A stretch of DNA of 12,235 nucleotides from Tannerella sp. (GTDB taxonomy: Bacteria > Bacteroidota > Bacteroidia > Bacteroidales > Tannerellaceae). The notes beneath the pieces are model-generated. The model was given only the letters and a program-made list of their open reading frames with translations. It was not told the DNA's origin and searched no databases. Shown here piece by piece: positions 8,511 to 12,235 of this stretch (the stretch's first letter is position 1; each line of letters opens with the position of its first letter). The position numbers and the translations under genes were made by a program. The stretch lies in assembly GCA_031259505.1 (NCBI GenBank), contig JAIRLL010000368.1:1-12235 (forward strand), written 5' to 3'.

Positions 8511-9496
8511 TTCTTTTCGGACAATTGCGTTCGTACCGACTGTATCCAGCCTTCCACTTCCTGCGCCGTGGGCAGTTGAAGCGCGAGGCCGTATTTTTTG
8601 TTAATCTCGAAAAGCGCCTGCCGCAGCAGTTGGGGATTGGCCTCTGCGAGCGTTTCCACTGTCGGGTATCCCGCCCTGTGCAGCGCCGGCGTCCAGGCTT
8701 CGTCGATGCCGTGCGCACGGTATTTTTCGGGCGGGTCTTTCCGTGGCGTTTTTTCGGGACGCATCTGCGGAAACAGTAACACCTCCTGAATGCTTTCCTG
8801 ACCTGTCAGCAGCATGGTCAGGCGGTCCATTCCGACGCCCATGCCGCTGGCCGGCGGCATTCCGTATTCCAGTGCGCGCAGAAAATCCTCGTCGATGTAC
8901 ATCGCTTCGCCGTCGCCCTTTTCCGACAGGCGCAACTGGTCTTCGAAGCGGCGGCGCTGGTCGATCGGATCGTTCAGTTCCGAATAGGCATTGGCCAGTT
9001 CCCTGCCGTTCACCATCAGTTCGAACCGTTCCGTCAGTGCGGGACTGGCGCGGTGCATTTTGGTGAGCGGGCTCATCTCGACGGGATAGTCGGTGATAAA
9101 GGTCGGCTGCACGTAGTGATGTTCGCATTTCCCGCCGAAGATGGCGTCGATCAGTTTGCCTTTGCCCATCGTTTCATCCTGCTCGACATTCAGCCGGCGG
9201 CAGACTTCGCGCAGTGCATCCTCGTCCATGCCCGAAATATCCACGCCCGTATGTTCGCGAATGGCGTCGAGCATCGATACCCGTCTGTACGGCGGGAGGA
9301 AATCAATCTCCCTGCCGCCGACGTTCACTTTCGTGCCGCCCAGCACCTCGAGGCAGATGCGCTCGAGCATTTTTTCGGCGAACGCCATCATCCACAGGTA
9401 ATCCTTGAAGGCAACATATATTTCCATACACGTAAATTCGGGATTGTGCGAACGGTCCATGCCTTCGTTGCGAAAATTGCGGCTAAATTCGTACAC
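8507..9496 (-). CDS. lysS: LysRS C-terminal fragment: motifs 2 and 3 (possible GTG restart)
   Basis: After the TAA the frame continues GGC-GTG, and a restart at that GTG (9496-9494 is the following Tyr codon if the GTG is placed at 9499-9497) would give about 329 residues. Motif 2 is RNFRNEG with the ATP-binding Arg263, followed by HNPEFTCMEIY. Motif 3 is GMGVGMDRLTMLL with Arg479. The TGQESIQEVLLFPQMRPE end of the catalytic domain and the Bacteroidales-type C-terminal extension (WTPALHRAGYPTVETL and onward) follow, ending SEKK-stop. The next downstream ATG is inside motif 2 and would lose Arg263. No Shine-Dalgarno is visible before the GTG, so an independent start is uncertain. Confidence 0.6.
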   Translation of the reverse strand: MYEFSRNFRNEGMDRSHNPEFTCMEIYVAFKDYLWMMAFAEKMLERICLEVLGGTKVNVGGREIDFLPPYRRVSMLDAIREHTGVDISGMDEDALREVCRRLNVEQDETMGKGKLIDAIFGGKCEHHYVQPTFITDYPVEMSPLTKMHRASPALTERFELMVNGRELANAYSELNDPIDQRRRFEDQLRLSEKGDGEAMYIDEDFLRALEYGMPPASGMGVGMDRLTMLLTGQESIQEVLLFPQMRPEKTPRKDPPEKYRAHGIDEAWTPALHRAGYPTVETLAEANPQLLRQALFEINKKYGLALQLPTAQEVEGWIQSVRTQLSEKK

Positions 9497-9499
9497 GCC

Positions 9500-9502
9500 T
9501 TA
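9500..9502 (-). other. premature TAA codon in lysS
   Basis: On the minus strand the codons read GGA-TTC-TAA-GGC-GTG-TAC-GAA, giving Gly-Phe-stop-Gly-Val-Tyr-Glu. The homologous position is Asp or Glu in known LysRS proteins (for example GGFERVFEINRNFRNEG in E. coli). A single G-to-T transversion from GAA accounts for it. The stop is in the conserved core, not near an end. Confidence 0.9.
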
Positions 9503-10258
9503 GAATCCGCCCACGATCAGACGTTTCAGGTACAGTTCGTCGGCAATGCGCAGATACAGGGGGATGTCGAGCGCATTGTGGTGAGTGATGAACGGCCGCG
9601 CCGCCGCACCGCCGGGAATCGTCTGCAGCACGGGTGTATCGACTTCGACGTAGCCGCTTTCGTTGAAGAACGTCCGCATCGAATTGAATATCTTCGTGCG
9701 CTTGAGGAAAATATCTTTCACGTGGCTGTTTACCGCAAGGTCGACATAGCGCTGGCGGTACCGCTGTTCGGGATCGGTAAAGCCGTCGTATATAACGCCG
9801 TCCTTCTCCTTGACGACGGGCAGCGGACGGAGCGACTTGCACAGCAGCTTCAATTCCTCCGCATGTACCGAAATCTCGCCCGTCTGCGTGCGGAACACAA
9901 ATCCCCGGATACCTATAAAATCGCCTATATCAAGCAGTTTTTTGAATACGATGTTGTACATGTCCGTATTTTCGGGATCGGGACAGATGTCGTCGCGCGT
10001 AATATATATCTGTATACGTCCTTCGGAATCCTGCAATTCCACAAACGAAGCTTTCCCCATGATGCGGCGACTCATGATTCGCCCGGCAACAGCCACGCGC
10101 CGCCGTTCGCCGCCGTCGCGAAACGACGCCTTGATTTCCTCCGAATAACCGTCGGTCTCATATTCTTCGGCAGGATAGGGATTGACGCCCATCCGGCGCA
10201 ACTCTTCCAGACTGTTACGCCGGACAATCTCCTGCTCGCTTAATTCCAGTATGTTCAT
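9500..10258 (-). CDS. lysS: LysRS N-terminal fragment: anticodon-binding OB fold and motif 1
   Basis: Translation from the ATG at 10258 to the premature TAA gives 252 residues. Residues 55-140 form the OB-fold that recognises the tRNA-Lys anticodon ([20 protein letters not shown], then [18 protein letters not shown]). RYRQRYVDL at 166-173 and the following helix lead into class II motif 1 ([11 protein letters not shown] at 202-212), which forms the dimer interface. The fragment ends at LIVGGF just before motif 2, so alone it has no ATP site and could not aminoacylate. It could still bind tRNA or titrate a full-length partner. The upstream open frame to 10576 is rejected because the promoter -7 box lies inside it. 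Confidence 0.8.
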   Translation of the reverse strand: MNILELSEQEIVRRNSLEELRRMGVNPYPAEEYETDGYSEEIKASFRDGGERRRVAVAGRIMSRRIMGKASFVELQDSEGRIQIYITRDDICPDPENTDMYNIVFKKLLDIGDFIGIRGFVFRTQTGEISVHAEELKLLCKSLRPLPVVKEKDGVIYDGFTDPEQRYRQRYVDLAVNSHVKDIFLKRTKIFNSMRTFFNESGYVEVDTPVLQTIPGGAAARPFITHHNALDIPLYLRIADELYLKRLIVGGF

Positions 10259-10288
10259 GTTTTCGTACTTATGCTTGCTATTTGCGCG

Positions 10289-10296
10289 CAAAGGTA
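10289..10296 (-). promoter_or_regulatory. Bacteroidota-type -7 promoter box for lysS-gpsA-pgi
   Basis: On the minus strand this is TACCTTTG, a full TAnnTTTG match, about 30 nt before the lysS ATG at 10258. The expected start of transcription near 10283 leaves a leader of about 25 nt ending in A-rich GAAAAC. No clear -33 TTG was found at the usual spacing. Its place inside the longer open frame decides for the 10258 start. Confidence 0.6.
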
Positions 10297-10438
10297 CAAA
10301 AATATCGGAAACTGCCCGTTTCTTTCGACCTCCAAAAACGCAATGGCACGCGAAATAAATAACATATGAACAGTTCAAACACGGAGACACGCAACACGCA
10401 GCACACGGAAAATCCTTTTTCTTTCCATCCACAATATA

Positions 10439-10457
10439 TTCCGGCGCGACACCGGAA
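10439..10457. repeat. small perfect hairpin upstream of the lysS promoter
   Basis: TTCCGG (10439-10444) and CCGGAA (10452-10457) form a 6-bp stem around a 7-nt loop. There is no T-tract on either side strong enough for a terminator. It lies about 140 bp upstream of the lysS -7 box and could be an operator or a remnant of the nearby repeats; its role is unknown. Confidence 0.35.
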
Positions 10458-10547
10458 AAATCGACTGAAAACCATGACGTCCGGCGAAAAACCGTAACGT
10501 CTTCGTAACCTTTTATACTGTACCCGGCATAATCCTGTGAAGTCGCT

Positions 10548-10820
10548 CCGGATTGCTTCAGGCTACGCCTTCGCAAAGACGGGGCAGTCTGAACTTTGAT
10601 TCTTTTGATTTTTCCGATTGTTCTGATGGATGACGGACAGTCTCTCCGCGTCTGTCATCCCGCCGGATTGCTTCGTACCTCGCAGTCGCAAATGACGGAG
10701 ATGCCGCTGTTGCCGACAATGGCGTCCGTCGTCTTTTCGAGGCACGAAGCAATCCGGCGGGCTGATAATAAGCAAATAACGAAACATGTCACCGGTAACC
10801 CGAAAGGTGAAACAATCCGG
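10548..10820. repeat. nested inverted-repeat cluster with GAAGCAATCCGG core
   Basis: Four copies of one core occur in the order reverse, reverse, forward, forward. The inner pair is a 24-bp inverted repeat (10659-10682 and 10738-10761) with one mismatch and a 55-nt spacer; each arm runs from CCCGCCGG through the core to CCTCG. The outer pair is 10548-10559 (CCGGATTGCTTC) and 10809-10820 (GAAACAATCCGG, one mismatch). Sequence next to the two reverse copies is also alike (TCGCAAAGACGG at 10571-10582, TCGCAAATGACGG near 10686-10698). No transposase or real ORF is inside. This resembles the dispersed intergenic palindromic repeats common in bacteria. Short frames across it encode Arg/Cys/Asp-rich peptides typical of spurious calls over such repeats. 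Confidence 0.7.
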
Positions 10821-10949
10821 CAGAACAGTATCGCAAAATCATGCCGCGCGCAGTATATCAACAATGCTGTAAAAGCAAAAAAACCTTTAAATCCGGTGCT
10901 TTTTTCATCGACCGTATGTCGCGCATTTTTTTTATATGTAATTGGGATG

Positions 10950-10957
10950 TATCTTTG
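10950..10957 (+). promoter_or_regulatory. Bacteroidota-type -7 promoter box for the LysE-family gene
   Basis: TATCTTTG on the plus strand fully matches TAnnTTTG and sits 26 nt before the ATG at 10984. Transcription would start near 10963, giving a short leader of about 20 nt. A T-rich run precedes it at 10926-10933, where a -33 element would fall, but no exact TTG is present. Confidence 0.6.
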
Positions 10958-10983
10958 CTGTCGAAAACGCAGCATCGTTATAA

Positions 10984-11616
10984 ATGTTGGGATTATTTGA
11001 GAAAGGCTTAATTATTGGAATACTGGTATCAGCTCCCATGGGGCCTGTCGGGATACTGTGTGTACGCAGGACGCTGAGCAAGGGACGCTGGTACGGCTTC
11101 GTTTCGGGACTGGGAGCGGCGCTCTCCGATGTGATGTACGCTTTCGCCACGAGTTTGTTTATGGGCTTGGTTGTCAGTTTTGTAGAGACTTACATGCAGT
11201 GGATTGAACTGTTCGGAACGGCTGTAGTGGGTATTTTCGGGATTTACCTGCTCAGCAACAATCCGGTCAGGAACCTGAAGAAAAACAGGGAGATAAAAAA
11301 CACCTACTTCCAGGATTTTATCACGGCGTTTCTGCTCACCCTGAGCAATGCGCTTATCGTGCTTCTGTATATCGGACTGTTCGCTCATTTTTCGTTTGTG
11401 CTGCCCGCACATTCATGGTGGGAGATAACGAAAGGCTTGATAGGTATCACACTGGGAGCCGTTTTATGGTGGTTCGTCATTACCTGTCTGATATCCGGGC
11501 TGCAGCGATGGTTCAATATCCGCAGAATCCATTTGCTGAACAGAATGCTCGGAAGTATTATCCTTTTACTGGTGTTTGCTCAAATCTGTTATTCTTTCTT
11601 TTTTCAGTCGACTTAA
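10984..11616 (+). CDS. LysE/RhtB-family amino acid exporter
   Basis: This 210-residue protein has the LysE/RhtB pattern: a first membrane helix with SAPMGPVGILCVRRTLSKGR at about 16-35, then GFVSGLGAALSD, and about six hydrophobic segments in total (roughly 5-22, 38-62, 68-90, 114-138, 148-172, 184-207). Length and motif order fit the family, whose members export amino acids or related small metabolites across the inner membrane by proton exchange. The substrate cannot be read from sequence; lysine, threonine, homoserine or a dipeptide breakdown product are all possible, and the nearby lysS is not evidence for lysine. The ATG at 10984 follows a -7 box by 26 nt and gives MLGLFEKGLIIG. The gene ends with TAA, and no terminator is visible before the next promoter. 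Confidence 0.88.
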   Translation: MLGLFEKGLIIGILVSAPMGPVGILCVRRTLSKGRWYGFVSGLGAALSDVMYAFATSLFMGLVVSFVETYMQWIELFGTAVVGIFGIYLLSNNPVRNLKKNREIKNTYFQDFITAFLLTLSNALIVLLYIGLFAHFSFVLPAHSWWEITKGLIGITLGAVLWWFVITCLISGLQRWFNIRRIHLLNRMLGSIILLLVFAQICYSFFFQST

Positions 11617-11629
11617 CGGAACCCTGACG

Positions 11630-11718
11630 TCTAAAAAAACGGAAATCAGTCGATTTAATTCCCCGTTGATGCTTAAAAGAACAAAAAAGATGTACTTTTG
11701 CATCTAAAAAAACGGAAA
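11630..11718 (+). repeat. direct repeats in the leader region between exporter and MscS genes
   Basis: TCTAAAAAAACGGAAA occurs at 11630-11645 and again at 11703-11718, exactly 73 bp apart and both followed by CAGT. A second pair, TCAGTCGACTTAA (11604-11616, overlapping the exporter's last codons) and TCAGTCGATTTAA (11646-11658), differs at one base. The interleaved order suggests a local duplication with later divergence. The second long copy falls in the probable transcript start region of the next gene. Confidence 0.6.
11693..11700 (+). promoter_or_regulatory. Bacteroidota-type -7 promoter box for the MscS-family gene
   Basis: TACTTTTG fully matches TAnnTTTG, 72 nt before the ATG at 11773. 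A TTG at 11666-11668 lies upstream, but the gap of 24 nt to the box is a little long. The predicted leader is about 65 nt and contains the second repeat copy and the palindrome at 11724-11736. Confidence 0.6.
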
Positions 11719-11723
11719 CAGTA

Positions 11724-11736
11724 CTGTCCAGGACAG
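11724..11736. promoter_or_regulatory. palindrome in the MscS-gene leader, possible operator or RNA hairpin
   Basis: CTGTCCAGGACAG has 6-bp arms around one central base, and it overlaps a second perfect palindrome, ACAGTACTGT (11718-11727). Both lie downstream of the -7 box and before the ATG at 11773. They could be a repressor site; as RNA, a one-base loop is too tight for the full stem. The role is inferred from position only. Confidence 0.4.
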
Positions 11737-11772
11737 AACAAACATAGTTTAAACATTTAAAAACCAACGCTT

Positions 11773-12235
11773 ATGCTGGATACAATCTATTATGGCAATT
11801 CATTGAAAGACTGGTTTATTTCCCTGTCTGTCATCGTTGCGGCATTTATCGTCTGCAAGATCACGTCCTTTCTGAACAGGCGCCTTATCAAAAAAATAGC
11901 GGCCTCGCGCATTTATGTGTACGAAGGCATTTGCCTGAAATCAATCGAACGCCCGATACTCCTCGGCATCATACTGTTTGCCGTATGGCTTGCGCTGAAA
12001 CGCCTGAACATGGACAGCAACATGCACACCCTTGTCGGCAACTCCTGCCATATCCTGGCAATCCTCAGTGCGACGTGGTTCGTCGCCCGCCTGATTACAT
12101 CGCTGGTGGAAGAAAGCATCGATATGTCGAATTACCGGAATGACAGCAAAATGTTCGACGCCAGGCTGCTGCCGCTGATCAAGCGATGTCTGAACGTGAT
12201 CGTATGGCTGACAGGCGCCGTGATGGCGATGAACA
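11773..12235 (+). CDS. MscS-family mechanosensitive ion channel, N-terminal part (cut by window edge)
   Basis: The open frame begins at the ATG at 11773 (MLDTIYYGNSLKDW) and runs without a stop to the window end, 154 codons. Hydrophobic segments lie at about 14-30 (FISLSVIVAAFIVC), 65-80 (ERPILLGIILFAVWLAL) and 94-110, and a fourth begins at about 140 (VIVWLTGAVMAMN). The stretch DARLLPLIKRCLNVIVWLTG resembles the segment just before the glycine/alanine-rich pore helix TM3 of MscS channels, which would lie just past the edge. Such inner-membrane channels open under tension to release solutes on osmotic downshock. Without the pore helix the family call rests on the N-terminal pattern, so other multi-pass proteins remain possible. 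It has its own -7 box and follows the exporter in the same direction by 156 nt. Confidence 0.72.
   Translation, partial: MLDTIYYGNSLKDWFISLSVIVAAFIVCKITSFLNRRLIKKIAASRIYVYEGICLKSIERPILLGIILFAVWLALKRLNMDSNMHTLVGNSCHILAILSATWFVARLITSLVEESIDMSNYRNDSKMFDARLLPLIKRCLNVIVWLTGAVMAMN

Larger units (their letters stand above)
8507..10258 (-). pseudogene. lysS: lysyl-tRNA synthetase (class II) interrupted by one in-frame TAA
   Basis: LysRS charges tRNA-Lys and is normally essential. The whole locus reads as 583 codons from the ATG at 10258 ([12 protein letters not shown]) to the TGA at 8509-8507, the length of a Bacteroidales LysRS with its C-terminal extension. Codon 253 is TAA (9502-9500), giving RLIVGGF-stop-GVYEFSRNFRNEG where the family has Asp or Glu. 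The frame is the same on both sides, so this is a nonsense codon, not an indel. All motifs before and after it look intact, so decay, if any, is very recent. GAA to TAA needs one base change. Sequencing error, true nonsense mutation with another lysS or class I lysK elsewhere, readthrough, or a split enzyme are all possible; I lean to error or a recent mutation. A -7 box at 10289-10296 drives it. gpsA overlaps its stop by 4 nt. Confidence 0.85.
10259..10983. other. 725-bp intergenic region between lysS and the LysE-type gene
   Basis: This divergent gap holds the lysS promoter at its left end, a small hairpin at 10439-10457, the inverted-repeat cluster at 10548-10820 and the promoter of the exporter gene at its right end. 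A 7-bp inverted repeat, GGATGAC (10628-10634) with GTCATCC (10654-10660), abuts the inner repeat arm. AAAAGCA (10871-10877) can pair with TGCTTTT (10897-10903) across 19 nt. No protein-coding or RNA gene is convincing; it is unusually long for this otherwise compact window, apparently because of the repeats. Confidence 0.6.

Noticed and set aside
9053..10243. 396-codon open frame on the plus strand, antisense to lysS and spanning the TAA site
   Set aside because: No motif or start signal was seen, and the complementary frame has clear LysRS sequence. It was considered as a reason for the stop (an overlapping gene), but nothing supports its expression.
8507..10258. reassignment of TAA to an amino acid as the explanation for the lysS stop
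   Set aside because: TAA ends GltB, Pgi, GpsA and the exporter at family-normal C-termini. After the pgi TAA the frame stays open for about 45 codons, so general readthrough would produce long extensions.
10659..10761. inverted repeats read as insertion-sequence or MITE ends
   Set aside because: No transposase lies between or beside them, the spacer is only 55 nt, and no target-site duplication was recognised at the outer edges. An inactive MITE cannot be excluded, but the evidence favours a palindromic intergenic repeat.
10563..10787. short minus-strand frames over the repeat cluster (Arg/Cys/Asp-rich peptides)
   Set aside because: They are made almost entirely of the inverted-repeat sequence. 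Such peptides are commonly mis-annotated over intergenic repeats.
10871..10903. 7-bp AAAAGCA/TGCTTTT pairing as a terminator
   Set aside because: The stem is A/T-rich and weak, has a 19-nt loop, and no gene on the plus strand ends upstream of it.

Overview
The window looks like chromosomal DNA from a member of the Bacteroidota, most likely Bacteroidales. Three observations support this. Matches to the Bacteroidota -7 promoter element TAnnTTTG lie just upstream of four genes, and the starts show A-rich leaders rather than strong Shine-Dalgarno sites. The order lysS-gpsA-pgi, with the short Pgi type and a LysRS carrying a C-terminal extension, is typical of Bacteroidales. The LysE-family and MscS-family proteins also read like Bacteroidales versions. 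No tRNA, rRNA, CRISPR array, insertion sequence or phage gene was seen.

Layout: 1-410 (minus) is the start of gltD, cut by the window edge, and 428 to about 4942 (minus) is gltB. Together they encode glutamate synthase (GOGAT), read leftward from a promoter near 5000. Divergent from gltB, 5258-5983 (plus) encodes a secreted protein of unknown function with an aromatic-rich head and a long basic tail, followed by a strong intrinsic terminator (6017-6052). The next block is read leftward as a tight operon, lysS (10258-8507), gpsA (8510-7515) and pgi (7500-6187), serving translation, phospholipid precursor supply and glycolysis/gluconeogenesis. The 10259-10983 gap holds divergent promoters and a nested set of inverted repeats. 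Rightward genes follow: a LysE/RhtB-type exporter (10984-11616) and the N-terminal part of an MscS-type channel (11773 to the edge).

The most striking point is lysS. It has a clean in-frame TAA (9500-9502) where the family normally has Asp/Glu, between class II motifs 1 and 2. Reading frame and conservation are intact on both sides. A GTG two codons later could restart translation. The possibilities are a sequencing error, a very recent nonsense mutation, readthrough, or a two-piece enzyme. TAA ends GltB, Pgi, GpsA and the exporter at normal C-termini, so general reassignment of TAA is unlikely. I do not see a convincing new multi-gene system here; the interrupted lysS, the repeat cluster and the secreted protein are the items worth following up.
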